A stretch of DNA of 20,370 nucleotides from Methanomassiliicoccales archaeon PtaB.Bin134. Its GTDB lineage: Archaea; Thermoplasmatota; Thermoplasmata; Methanomassiliicoccales; UBA472. Made by a program: the position numbers and the translations under genes. Location: positions 1-20,370 of the forward strand of contig MVPZ01000130.1 of assembly GCA_002067045.1 (NCBI GenBank), in the 5' to 3' direction. The notes beneath the pieces were generated by a model. It worked only from the letters and a program-made list of their open reading frames with translations, searched no databases and was not told the DNA's origin. Positions 7,641 to 15,180 of the stretch are shown here, in pieces (the first letter of the stretch is position 1; each line of letters starts with the position of its first letter).

Positions 7641-8150
7641 ATGATGGAAGTGAGAGGAGCGATAAAGGCCCGCAGGAGCGTTCGTAAGTACAGGTACAGG
7701 GAGCTTCCCAACGAGACCCTGGTCCATCTGTTGGAGATGGCCCGGACGGCGCCGTCAGGCGCGAACCGCCAACCCTGGGAGATGGTGGTGGTGACCGACC
7801 GCCAGCGACTGAAGGGCCTGGTGCCCATATGCAAGGACCAATCCTTCATCGCGGACTGCTCGGCCTTCCTGGTGGGGGTGGACGATCCCCAGCAGAAGTG
7901 GGCCAAGGTGGACCTGACCATAGCCCTTGACCACCTGTCCCTGGCCGCGGTGGAGGAGGGGCTGGGGACCTGCTGGATAGGGGCATTCGACAGGGAGCGC
8001 ATGGCCGATTTCCTGGACCTCCCTAAAGGCCGGGAGGTCACGGTGTGCATGGCCCTGGGATACCCGGACGAGAACCCGGCCGCCCGCGGCCGCAAGGGGC
8101 CGGACGAGCTGTTCAGCTGGGACCGCTACGGGAACCGCGACCGGCTATGA
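7641..8150 (+). CDS. Nitroreductase-family FMN protein
   Basis: A 169-aa flavoprotein of the nitroreductase superfamily, expected to bind FMN as a dimer and reduce a nitro compound, quinone or other substrate with NAD(P)H; the physiological substrate cannot be read from sequence. Visible are the FMN phosphate-binding RRSVRKY (11-17), the TAPSGANRQPWE loop (about 36-47), and GLGTCWIGAF in the second half. It is short, as in the archaeal single-domain forms. Two ATGs sit in tandem at 7641 and 7644; GGTGAG at 7635-7640 favours the second by spacing. The stop overlaps the next start (ATGA at 8147-8150), so the two genes are translationally coupled. Confidence 0.88.
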   Translation: MMEVRGAIKARRSVRKYRYRELPNETLVHLLEMARTAPSGANRQPWEMVVVTDRQRLKGLVPICKDQSFIADCSAFLVGVDDPQQKWAKVDLTIALDHLSLAAVEEGLGTCWIGAFDRERMADFLDLPKGREVTVCMALGYPDENPAARGRKGPDELFSWDRYGNRDRL

Positions 8151-9088
8151 TCGACCGCGGGTTCAACCTGCAGGACCACGACCTGTACCTGCGCGCATTC
8201 GAGATGGCGGCGCAGATACCCCCGGGGAGGGTGAGCACCTACGGGGCCATCGCCCGCGCGCTGGGGGACGTGGCCGCATCGCGCGCCGTGGGCTTGATCA
8301 TGGCGGCGGATCGCTCGCGCCCCTTCCCGGTCCCCTGCCATCGGGTGGTCTACTCGGACGGCCGGGTCGGCTGGTACCAGGGCATGGGGAGGGGAACGGA
8401 ACGCAAGGCCGGGATGCTTCGCTCCGAAGGGGTTCAGGTGCAGGACGGCAGGGTGCAGGACCTGGATGCGGTGCTGTTCCGGGACTTCAAGGGGGAGCCC
8501 CTGCTCTCCATGATGGCCGCCCAGCAGATCGAGATGGCATCGATGGTCTGCAAGGAGGGCGACGCCTGCTCCTTCGAACGGGTGGCCGGGCTGGACATCG
8601 CCTACCGGGGGGACGAGGCCTTCGCGGCCATGGTTGTGCTGGACCGCAGGGGCCGGGTGCTGGAGGAGCGCACCGTCCGCCGGAAGGTTAACTTCCCGTA
8701 CGTGCCAGGATACCTGGGGTATCGGGAGATGGCCCCCTACTGCGCGCTGCTCGACGGCCGCACGGACGGAACGCTGTTCCTGGTCGACGGCCACGGGATG
8801 GCCCATCCCAGGCGGGCGGGCATCGCCTGCCAGTTCGGCGTGGTCAACGGCCTGGCCTCCGCGGGGATGGCCAAGACCATACTGGCCGGGGCCATGAAGG
8901 GCGATTCGCTGATCATCGACGGCGAGGAGGCGGGCAGGCTGGCCATCGCCTCCTCCGGCCGCACCTACTTCGCATCCGTGGGACACCGGGCCTCGCTGGA
9001 TTCGGTATGCGGCCTGATCTCGGAGCTTCCCGAGGACCCCATGTTATTGGCGCATCGGCTGGCGGCGAAGGCCAAGGGGGAAGCATGA
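8147..9088 (+). CDS. O6-alkylguanine-DNA alkyltransferase / endonuclease V fusion
   Basis: A 313-aa two-domain DNA repair protein. Residues about 10-90 are the DNA-binding/active domain of an alkyltransferase (FEMAAQIPPGRVSTYGAIA, SRAVG with the arginine finger, VPCHRVV with Cys64, GWYQG); Cys64 is retained, so it should be a true suicide alkyltransferase and not an ATL protein. Residues about 108-310 are endonuclease V, which nicks DNA 3' of deoxyinosine: GLDIAY (Asp150), YVPGYLGYRE (Glu194) and LFLVDGHGMAHPRRAG (Asp214) supply the three acidic metal ligands. The N-terminal half of classical AGT is absent. The same domain order is known from a characterised Ferroplasma acidarmanus protein with both activities. 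The start at 8147 overlaps the nitroreductase stop, and its own stop overlaps the next start. Confidence 0.93.
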   Translation: MIDRGFNLQDHDLYLRAFEMAAQIPPGRVSTYGAIARALGDVAASRAVGLIMAADRSRPFPVPCHRVVYSDGRVGWYQGMGRGTERKAGMLRSEGVQVQDGRVQDLDAVLFRDFKGEPLLSMMAAQQIEMASMVCKEGDACSFERVAGLDIAYRGDEAFAAMVVLDRRGRVLEERTVRRKVNFPYVPGYLGYREMAPYCALLDGRTDGTLFLVDGHGMAHPRRAGIACQFGVVNGLASAGMAKTILAGAMKGDSLIIDGEEAGRLAIASSGRTYFASVGHRASLDSVCGLISELPEDPMLLAHRLAAKAKGEA

Positions 9089-9528
9089 ACGGGGAGGAAT
9101 GCCACAGCGACTGCCTGACCCCGGAGGAGCGGGGCAAGATACTGTCGAGGTTCCACTCCCTCCTGTTCTGGGTGGGGGAGAACATTCCGGAGATGGAGGT
9201 GTTGGACGGCAGGGAGGTCCCGCTGAAGGACGTGGTGTTCCGTTTCATCACCCAGCAATACCCTGATGAGGACACGGTGGCGCAGGCCATGGAGCTGGCC
9301 AGGGCCCTGGAGGCCAAGGCCCGGTCCCTGCAGGGGGACCTCAAGGCCCAAAGCCTGGAAAGGGAGAGGGCCTACGGCATGATGCACGAGGCGCTGGGCC
9401 TGCTGCGCGCCGTGGACGAGCTGCGGAGCCTGGGAAAGGAGGACCGCGAGCTGAAGGCCAGGGCTCTGATGGCCCGGGTGGCCGACGAGAAACGGTGGCT
9501 CGACCTGGTCCGGGCGGTCAGGAAATGA
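9085..9528 (+). CDS. Small helical protein of unknown function (possibly DUF5788-like)
   Basis: A 147-aa cytosolic protein with no signal peptide or membrane segment. The N-terminal part (LTPEERGKILSRFHSLLFWV, then GENIPEMEVLDGREVPLKDV) resembles, from memory, the archaeal DUF5788 family; I could not search to confirm. Residues about 75-147 are strongly charged and helical (LARALEAKARSLQGDL, ERERAYGMMHEALGLL, RELKARALMARVADEK), compatible with a coiled coil or helical hairpin. Two Cys near the N-terminus (EECHSDC) could bind metal. Its ATG at 9085 overlaps the stop of the AGT-EndoV fusion, with AGGGGG upstream, so it is translated with that repair protein. No function is assigned. Confidence 0.8.
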   Translation: MNGEECHSDCLTPEERGKILSRFHSLLFWVGENIPEMEVLDGREVPLKDVVFRFITQQYPDEDTVAQAMELARALEAKARSLQGDLKAQSLERERAYGMMHEALGLLRAVDELRSLGKEDRELKARALMARVADEKRWLDLVRAVRK

Positions 9529-9570
9529 GCTTTTGCAGCGTATCTTTATAATTATGGCGCGCTTTCTCGG

Positions 9571-9598
9571 AATATATTAATAATATTTTACTATTAAC
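9571..9598 (+). promoter_or_regulatory. AT-rich TATA region of the lysine operon
   Basis: AATATATTAATAATATTTTA (9571-9590) is the most AT-rich stretch of the 119-nt intergenic region and is the best TATA candidate for the regulator-led lysine operon. A second candidate, TTTATAATTA, lies at 9546-9555. With a TATA near 9575 transcription would begin around 9600-9605, giving a leader of about 45 nt that contains the dyads and the Shine-Dalgarno sequence. Confidence 0.5.
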
Positions 9599-9601
9599 TG
9601 T

Positions 9602-9633
9602 GGTTTGAATACGAATTTATGCAAATTCGAACC
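9602..9633. promoter_or_regulatory. Overlapping dyads, candidate Lrp/AsnC operator
   Basis: Two inverted repeats overlap here. The inner one is perfect: CGAATTT (9612-9618), spacer ATGC, AAATTCG (9623-9629). The outer one pairs GGTTTGAAT (9602-9610) with ATTCGAACC (9625-9633) at 8 of 9 positions. They lie between the TATA candidate and the start of an Lrp/AsnC-type gene, where an autorepressor would block initiation or elongation. As RNA they could also form alternative hairpins just before the Shine-Dalgarno. The operator role is inferred. Confidence 0.5.
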
Positions 9634-9639
9634 AGGAGG
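9634..9639 (+). promoter_or_regulatory. Strong Shine-Dalgarno AGGAGG deciding a TTG start
   Basis: AGGAGG ends 8 nt before the TTG at 9648, the only suitable start of the Lrp/AsnC gene. It is the clearest ribosome binding site in the window and supports the non-ATG start. Confidence 0.75.
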
Positions 9640-9647
9640 CAACGGAT

Positions 9648-10070
9648 TTGATCGATCACTTGGATGACAAGATCATCGAGATACTGAAGAAGGACTCACG
9701 GAAGGCTTTCGTGGAGATAGCCAATGAGCTGGAGGTTTCGGAGGGGACCATAAGGTCCAGGGTCAAGAAGCTTTTCGAGGAAGGTGTGATCCAGGCCTTC
9801 ACCATCAAGACCAGCAGCAAGAACGTCAAGGCCCTGGTGGAGGTGAAGATAGACGTGAACGTCAACACCTCGGAGATCGCCGACCAGATCGCCAGCTTTG
9901 ACGGCGTTTCAGAGGTTTACGAGGTCACCGGCGAGGAGGACATAGTGGCCATAATCGACGTGACCTCCTCCCCCCAGCTGAACGAGATCATTGAACGCAT
10001 ACGCAGGTACGAGAACGTGGAGTCGACAAGGACCCGGCTCATACTGAAAGAGCATTTCGGAGCTGATTAG
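9648..10070 (+). CDS. Lrp/AsnC-family transcriptional regulator
   Basis: A 140-aa feast/famine regulator. Residues 1-55 are the DNA-binding domain: LDDKIIEILKKDSR, then a helix-turn-helix at IANELEVSEGTIRSRVKKL and the wing GVIQAF. Residues about 60-140 are the RAM/ACT-like effector and oligomerisation domain (ALVEVKIDV, YEVTGEEDIVAIIDV). Such proteins bind amino acids and form dimers to octamers. It starts at TTG 9648 behind a strong AGGAGG. Its TAG is followed directly by the ATG of dapA, so it leads the lysine biosynthesis operon. By position it probably senses lysine or an intermediate and controls this operon and itself, comparable in role to the lysine-linked Lrp regulator LysM of Sulfolobus; that role is inferred. 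Confidence 0.92.
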   Translation: MIDHLDDKIIEILKKDSRKAFVEIANELEVSEGTIRSRVKKLFEEGVIQAFTIKTSSKNVKALVEVKIDVNVNTSEIADQIASFDGVSEVYEVTGEEDIVAIIDVTSSPQLNEIIERIRRYENVESTRTRLILKEHFGAD

Positions 10071-10943
10071 ATGTTCAAGGGTTGCGCCACCGCGCTGATC
10101 ACCCCCTTCCGCGAGGACGGGGAGATAGATGAAGAGGGATTGAGGGAACTGGTGCGTATGCAGGAGGCGGCCGGGGTGGACGCCATAGTTCCATGCGGCA
10201 CCACCGGCGAATCCGCCACCCTGTCGCACAAGGAGCACCTGAAGGTGATCGGGATCGTGAGGGATGAGGCCAAGCGCGCCAAGGTCATCGCTGGCGCAGG
10301 CAGCAACGCCACCCACGAGGCCATACACCTCTCCAAGGGGGCCAAGGACCTGGGCGTGGACGGGGTCCTGCTGATCTCCCCTTACTACAACAAGCCCAAC
10401 CAGAAGGGCATCTTCCGCCATTACGAGGCCATAGCCAAGGCGGTGGACGTGCCCATAGTGGTTTACAACGTGCCCAGCCGGACCGGGTCCAACATCGTCG
10501 CGGCCACCATCAAGAGGCTGGCCGAGGTGCCCAACATCGTGGCGGTCAAGGAGGCCAGCGGCAACATGTCCCAGATCAACGCCATCCTGGCCTCGGTGCC
10601 CAAGCGCTTCAGCGTGCTCTCCGGGGATGACCTGATGACCTTCCCGATGATGGCCCTGGGGGCCCAGGGAGTGATATCTGTCACCTCCAACGTGGTCCCG
10701 GACCTCATGGCCCAGATGACCCACGCCGCCCTGGAGGGGGAATGGGGCAAGGCGCGGGAGCTGCACTATCGCCTGCTGCCGCTGTTCAACGACCTGTTCC
10801 TGGACACCAACCCCATACCGGTCAAGACGGCCATGAGGATGCTGAAGAGGCCCTCGGGCGTGTTCCGCCTGCCGCTATGCGACATGGAACCGGCCCTGGC
10901 CGATACCCTGAGGAAGACGCTTGCGGACATGAAGCTGCTGTGA
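10071..10943 (+). CDS. dapA: 4-hydroxy-tetrahydrodipicolinate synthase
   Basis: Condenses pyruvate with L-aspartate-4-semialdehyde, the committed step to diaminopimelate and lysine. At 290 aa it has the normal TIM-barrel length. Catalytic residues are all in place: GTTGES (43-48), Tyr106 in SPYYNKP, Tyr132 and Arg137 in VVYNVPSRTG, and the Schiff-base lysine Lys160 in IVAVKEASGN. These match the classical E. coli set offset by one. The start codon abuts the regulator stop with no spacer, and dapB follows after 9 nt. Related aldolases (KDG aldolase, N-acetylneuraminate lyase) are unlikely given the motif set and the surrounding lysine genes. Confidence 0.96.
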   Translation: MFKGCATALITPFREDGEIDEEGLRELVRMQEAAGVDAIVPCGTTGESATLSHKEHLKVIGIVRDEAKRAKVIAGAGSNATHEAIHLSKGAKDLGVDGVLLISPYYNKPNQKGIFRHYEAIAKAVDVPIVVYNVPSRTGSNIVAATIKRLAEVPNIVAVKEASGNMSQINAILASVPKRFSVLSGDDLMTFPMMALGAQGVISVTSNVVPDLMAQMTHAALEGEWGKARELHYRLLPLFNDLFLDTNPIPVKTAMRMLKRPSGVFRLPLCDMEPALADTLRKTLADMKLL

Positions 10944-10952
10944 TCGCGGAGA

Positions 10953-11741
10953 ATGATGCTGATGATCGATGTGGCAGTGGCAGGAGCCACAGGCAAGCTT
11001 GGCTCCATGGTCTGCTCCCTGGTCCAGGAGCAGAAGGACATGCGTCTGGTGGGGGCAGTGGTCTCCGCCGAGGGCGGTAAGGCCGGACGGGAGCTCTATC
11101 CCGGGGTGATGGCGGTGGGCCCCGACGGCCTGGAGGAGCTGTGCCGCCGATGCACGGTGCTGGTGGACGTCACCAGCGCCTCCGCTGCGGAGAGGAACGT
11201 CCCCCTGGCGGTGGCCGCGGGGGCCAACGTGATCGTGGGGACGACCGGAATTTCCCCCGAGTTCATGGAGCGCCTGCGCTCCGCCGTTCGGGAGAAGGGG
11301 ACCTCCGCCCTGGTCACCCCCAACTTCTCCATCGGGGTGAACGTCTTCTGGAAGGCCTGCCAGACGCTGGCTGGGGCGCTTCCTGATTACGAGGTGGAGA
11401 TACTCGAGCTGCACCATGACAAGAAGAAGGACGCCCCCTCGGGCACGGCGGTCCGGGCGGCCCAGCTCATCTCCCAGGAGACCGGCGTGGACCGCATGGT
11501 GTACGGACGCCAGGGGCAGGTGGGCGCCCGGGGCCGGGAGATAGGCATCCACGCCATACGCGCCGGGGACATCGTCGGGGAGCACACCGTGATCTTCGCC
11601 GGCAACCGGGAGAGGATCGAACTCACCCACCGGGCCCACTCCCGCATGGCCTTCGCCGAAGGGTGCGTGGCGGCCATACGGTACGTGGCCCCTCTCAAGG
11701 ACGGAGCGGTGCACGGCATGGAGGAGGCCCTCGGAATATGA
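10953..11741 (+). CDS. dapB: 4-hydroxy-tetrahydrodipicolinate reductase
   Basis: Reduces the DapA product with NAD(P)H to tetrahydrodipicolinate. The N-terminal Rossmann motif is VAVAGATGKLGSMV (G11, G14, G17), followed by IVGTTGIS (about 94-101), the catalytic ELHHDKKKDAPSGTA (152-166; His154/155, Lys159) and the C-terminal GEHTVIFAGNRERIELTHRAHSR region. The listed start gives 262 aa; ATGs at 10956 and 10962 are alternatives, and GGAG at 10948-10951 is better spaced for one of these. The stop overlaps the lysC start. Confidence 0.95.
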   Translation: MMLMIDVAVAGATGKLGSMVCSLVQEQKDMRLVGAVVSAEGGKAGRELYPGVMAVGPDGLEELCRRCTVLVDVTSASAAERNVPLAVAAGANVIVGTTGISPEFMERLRSAVREKGTSALVTPNFSIGVNVFWKACQTLAGALPDYEVEILELHHDKKKDAPSGTAVRAAQLISQETGVDRMVYGRQGQVGARGREIGIHAIRAGDIVGEHTVIFAGNRERIELTHRAHSRMAFAEGCVAAIRYVAPLKDGAVHGMEEALGI

Positions 11742-13093
11742 GGAAGGTCATGAAGTTCGGGGGGACCAGCGTAGGCTCCGCAGAGGCCATGGACCGCACC
11801 GCCGGGATAATCATGTCCTACGACTGCCAGAGGGTGGTGGTGGTCTCCGCCATGTCCGGGGTCACCAACTCGCTCCTGGACATGATGGCCGATCCTGGCA
11901 AGGAGGTGCCGGAGTACCTCTCCTGGCTGAGGCAGAAGCATCTGGACGCCTCCAGGGACAACATCTCCAAGGAGCTGAGGCCGGAGTACCTGGAGCAGCT
12001 GGAGCACCGCCTCTCCGGGCTAGGTCATCTCATCCATCTCTACAGGCAGGACGAGGACCGCATAATGTACCAGGACGCCATGGCCAGCTGGGGCGAGAGG
12101 CTGTCATCGCTCACCCTGTCCTTCATATTGCGCAGCCGGGGCGCGGATTCCGTGGCCCTCACCTCCGAGGAGGTGGGCATCGTGGCCACCGGCCCGCCGG
12201 GGAACGGAGGGGCCGAGCTCTCCGGAACGGAGGCCAACCTGCGGCGCACCCTGGTGCCGCTGCTCAAGGAGGGCAAGGTGCCCATACTGACCGGGTACTA
12301 CGGCTGCGATCACAGGGGCAGGCCGCTCACCTTCGGCCGCGGCGGCTCCGATTACTCGGCCGCGGTGGTCGGCCACGGCGTGGACGCCGATGAGGTGGAG
12401 ATCTGGACGGACGTGGACGGCTTCATGTCCGCCGATCCCCGGGTGGTCAAGGCCGCCCGCACCATCCGGGAGATGGACTACGGCGAGGCGGCGGAGCTGG
12501 CGTACTTCGGGGCCAAGGTGCTGCACCCCCGGACCATCGAGCCTGCGAAGCGCAAGGGCGTGGCCGTACTGGTGAAGAACACCTTCAATCCCCAGGGTCC
12601 GGGGACCCGCATCCACGGGCTCAGCCGCAGCGGCAGGGACCTGCTGCGCAGCGTGGCCCTGAAGACCGGCCTGACCATAGTCAAGGTCTACTCCTCCGAG
12701 CTGGTCTACCAGCCCGAGCTGGTAGCCCGCATACTGGAGGCCATAAGCTCCAACGGGGTGACCATATACGCGGTGTCCACCTCCCTCTCCACATTGGCGG
12801 TGGTCGTTCCGTCCGAATCCGTGCAGGAGGTCTGCGAGCGCCTCCGAGGGTTCCGGGACCAGGTGGAGGCCGTAAAGGTGAAGGAGGACGCCGCCCTCAT
12901 ATGCGCGGTCGGCGACGGGATGCTGGAGAGCTGCGGCGTATCGGCCAAGATATTCGCCGCCGTGGCCGACGTGGGCGCGAACGTGGAGCTGATATCCGAG
13001 GGGGCGTCCGACATCGCCCTCAACTTCATGGTCGGCGGGTCGAAGGCCGTCGACGTGGTAAAGAGATTGCATGAACTGTACATAGGTGCTTGA
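11738..13093 (+). CDS. lysC: Aspartate kinase
   Basis: Phosphorylates L-aspartate, the entry step of the aspartate family. From the ATG at 11738 (overlapping the dapB stop) it is 451 aa, monofunctional with no homoserine dehydrogenase domain. KFGGTSVG at residues 6-13 and GRGGSDYSAAVVG near residue 200 are the amino-acid-kinase signatures, with WTDVDGFMSADPR soon after. The C-terminal 140 residues hold two ACT domains (about 308-375 and 388-448; LTIVKVYSS, AALICAVGDGMLES, ISEGASDIALNFMV), the site where lysine or threonine feedback usually acts. Location inside the dap cluster suggests a lysine-dedicated isozyme. An upstream in-frame start at 11663 would overlap dapB more deeply and lacks similarity. 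Confidence 0.95.
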   Translation: MRKVMKFGGTSVGSAEAMDRTAGIIMSYDCQRVVVVSAMSGVTNSLLDMMADPGKEVPEYLSWLRQKHLDASRDNISKELRPEYLEQLEHRLSGLGHLIHLYRQDEDRIMYQDAMASWGERLSSLTLSFILRSRGADSVALTSEEVGIVATGPPGNGGAELSGTEANLRRTLVPLLKEGKVPILTGYYGCDHRGRPLTFGRGGSDYSAAVVGHGVDADEVEIWTDVDGFMSADPRVVKAARTIREMDYGEAAELAYFGAKVLHPRTIEPAKRKGVAVLVKNTFNPQGPGTRIHGLSRSGRDLLRSVALKTGLTIVKVYSSELVYQPELVARILEAISSNGVTIYAVSTSLSTLAVVVPSESVQEVCERLRGFRDQVEAVKVKEDAALICAVGDGMLESCGVSAKIFAAVADVGANVELISEGASDIALNFMVGGSKAVDVVKRLHELYIGA

Positions 13094-14350
13094 ATGAGAG
13101 AATTCCAGAGGAAGAAGGACGCCCTGCTGATCGGCGGGGTCCCCGCGGCGAGGATAGCCGGGCGCTTCGGCACCCCGGTCATGGTCACTGACGAGGCGGC
13201 GCTGCGGGAGAACTACCGGGCCCTGCACAGGGCCTTCAACGACAAGTTCCCAACAAGGATCAACTACGCCTGCAAGGCCAACACCAACCTGGCCCTGCTC
13301 CGCGTGCTGGAGCAGGAGGGTTCCTGCATAGACGCCGTATCGATCGGAGAGGTGGAATCCTGCCTGCGGGCCGGCTTCTCCCCTGACCGCATACTGTACA
13401 CCGGGGTGAGCGTCTCGGACGAGGAGATGCGCGAGGTGGTGGAGAGGAAGGTGCCCATCAACGTGGACTCCATAGGGCAGCTGCGGCGACTGGCGGCCAT
13501 CGACAGCCATCACCCCATCTCCCTGAGGGTGAACCCGGACGTGGGCTCCGGCCATTCCCAGAAGGTGGTGACCGGGACCAAGGGGGCCAAGTTCGGCATT
13601 CCCAAGGAGAGCATCCTGGCCGCCTTCTCCGAGGCGGTGAGGCTGGGCTTCCAGCCCCGGGGGCTGCACGCCCACACCGGTTCCGGGGGCAGCGACCCCA
13701 CGGTGTTCGGCCGGGTCACCGAGGTGCTGGTGGAGATATTCGAGAGGGTGCGCGGAGAGCTGGGCATAGACCTGGAGTTCCTGGACATTGGCGGGGGCAT
13801 CGGCATCCCCTACCGCCCCGAGGAGCTGAGCGCGGACCTGGACGCCATAGCCGCCGAGGTCGCCGACAAGCTCCATGGCAGCTCCGTCAAGCAGCTGGTG
13901 ATCGAGCCTGGCCGCTACATCGTGGCCGACACCACCGTCCTGCTGACCAGGGTGAACGATGTGAAGTCCACCCCGGTGAAGGACTACCTCCTGGTGGATG
14001 CGGGATTCAACACCCTCATCCGTCCGGCCTTCTACGATTCCTATCACCACGTGGCGGTGGCCAACAAGTTCGGGCAGAGGGCCGAGCTGAAGTATGACGT
14101 GGCCGGGCCGCTGTGCGAGACCGGGGACTACCTGGCCAAGGAGAGGTACCTGCCCAAGGTGGAGCCGGGGGACCTGCTGTGCGTGTATGACGTGGGCGCC
14201 TACGGCTTCTCCATGTCCTCCAATTACAATTCCCGGCCGCGCTGCGCCGAGGTGCTGGTCGCGGACCGCAAGCTGTCCCTGACCCGGGAGAGGGAGGACC
14301 TGCGGGACCTCTTCCGCCGCCAGAAGATACCGGCGAGGCTGAAGCCATGA
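13094..14350 (+). CDS. lysA: Diaminopimelate decarboxylase
   Basis: PLP enzyme converting meso-diaminopimelate to L-lysine and CO2, the last pathway step. The 418-aa fold-type III protein has INYACKANTN with the PLP lysine Lys61, HAHTGSG (192-198), LDIGGGIGIPY (230-240), VIEPGRYIV with Glu271, GPLCETGD with Cys341 and Glu342 (the DAPDC-type specificity and active-site cysteine), and YDVGAYGFSMSSNYN with Tyr370. GPLCE-TGD distinguishes it from ornithine or arginine decarboxylases of the same fold. The ATG follows the lysC stop without a gap and its stop overlaps the dapF start. Confidence 0.96.
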   Translation: MREFQRKKDALLIGGVPAARIAGRFGTPVMVTDEAALRENYRALHRAFNDKFPTRINYACKANTNLALLRVLEQEGSCIDAVSIGEVESCLRAGFSPDRILYTGVSVSDEEMREVVERKVPINVDSIGQLRRLAAIDSHHPISLRVNPDVGSGHSQKVVTGTKGAKFGIPKESILAAFSEAVRLGFQPRGLHAHTGSGGSDPTVFGRVTEVLVEIFERVRGELGIDLEFLDIGGGIGIPYRPEELSADLDAIAAEVADKLHGSSVKQLVIEPGRYIVADTTVLLTRVNDVKSTPVKDYLLVDAGFNTLIRPAFYDSYHHVAVANKFGQRAELKYDVAGPLCETGDYLAKERYLPKVEPGDLLCVYDVGAYGFSMSSNYNSRPRCAEVLVADRKLSLTREREDLRDLFRRQKIPARLKP

Positions 14351-15171
14351 GGTTCTGGAAGTACCACGGCCTGGGGAACGACTTCGTGCTCGTGGAGAAC
14401 CTGGACGGGGGCGTGAGCAAGGACCCCGATTTCGTGAGGGCCGTATGCCACCGGCGTTTCGGAGTGGGGGCCGACGGGATACTCTACCTGGAGCGCAGCG
14501 ACAGGGCCGACTTCGCCATGCGGGTCATGAACTCGGACGGCTCGGAGGCGGAGATGTGCGGCAACGGCATCCGCTGCCTGGCCAAGCACGTCCACGACAT
14601 GGGCCACCTGAAGGGGGAGGGGATGACCATCGAGACCCTGGCCGGGGTGCTGCCCATCACCCTCACCGTGCGCGACGGAAAGGCGGAAACGGCCACCGTG
14701 GACATGGGCCGTCCAAGGCTGGACTGCCCTGACATCCCCATGAACTGCCCCGGCCGGTTCGTGGACCGGGAGCTGATGGTGGACGGCAGGACGTTCCGGG
14801 GCACCGCGGTGTCCATGGGCAACCCCCACCTGATCCTGTTCGAGCAGGTTCCCGAAGGGGAGCAGGAAAGGCTGGGTCCGATCATCCACGCCCACGAGCT
14901 GTTCCCCAAGCGCACCAATGTGGAATTCGTTAAATCGGTGGACGGGTTACTGGAGGTCAGGGTGTTCGAGAGGGGCGCCGGCTGGACCATGGCCTGCGGC
15001 ACCGGGGCCTGCGCCACGGTGGTGGCCGCAGCCCTGCTGGGCAAGGTCAGGTTCGACGAGGAGGTGCAGGTGCGCCTGCCCGGAGGAAGCCTATGGATAA
15101 AGGTCTGGAAGGACCTCTCCAGGGTGACCATGCGCGGCCCGGCCGCGCTGGTGTACCAAGGTCAGATGTGA
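14347..15171 (+). CDS. dapF: Diaminopimelate epimerase
   Basis: Cofactor-independent racemase interconverting LL- and meso-diaminopimelate with two cysteines. The 274-aa protein shows HGLGNDF (7-13), MCGNGIRC with Cys71, MGNPH (157-161) and the second active-site loop ERGAGWTMACGTGACA with Cys217. Both catalytic cysteines are intact. Its start overlaps the lysA stop (ATGA) and dapL follows after 9 nt. It supplies the stereoisomer lysA needs from the LL form made by DapL. Confidence 0.96.
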   Translation: MRFWKYHGLGNDFVLVENLDGGVSKDPDFVRAVCHRRFGVGADGILYLERSDRADFAMRVMNSDGSEAEMCGNGIRCLAKHVHDMGHLKGEGMTIETLAGVLPITLTVRDGKAETATVDMGRPRLDCPDIPMNCPGRFVDRELMVDGRTFRGTAVSMGNPHLILFEQVPEGEQERLGPIIHAHELFPKRTNVEFVKSVDGLLEVRVFERGAGWTMACGTGACATVVAAALLGKVRFDEEVQVRLPGGSLWIKVWKDLSRVTMRGPAALVYQGQM

Positions 15172-15180
15172 GGTGTGTAC

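Noticed and set aside
8147..8420. Alkyltransferase-like (ATL) protein without activity
   Set aside because: ATL proteins replace the active-site cysteine of PCHR; here Cys64 is retained.
9529..9647. Lysine riboswitch before the lysine operon
   Set aside because: The region is only 119 nt, far short of the L-box aptamer, is dominated by a TATA-like stretch, and precedes an Lrp-type regulator, which gives a simpler control model.
12104..14050. Long antisense open frame over lysC and lysA
   Set aside because: A by-product of GC-rich third positions on the coding strand; the translation is low-complexity (rich in G, H, V, Q), has no domain, and the opposite strand encodes two textbook enzymes. 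The same applies to 6117-7727 (-) over the MscS gene and 17186-18829 (+) over the HdrD-like and pgk genes.
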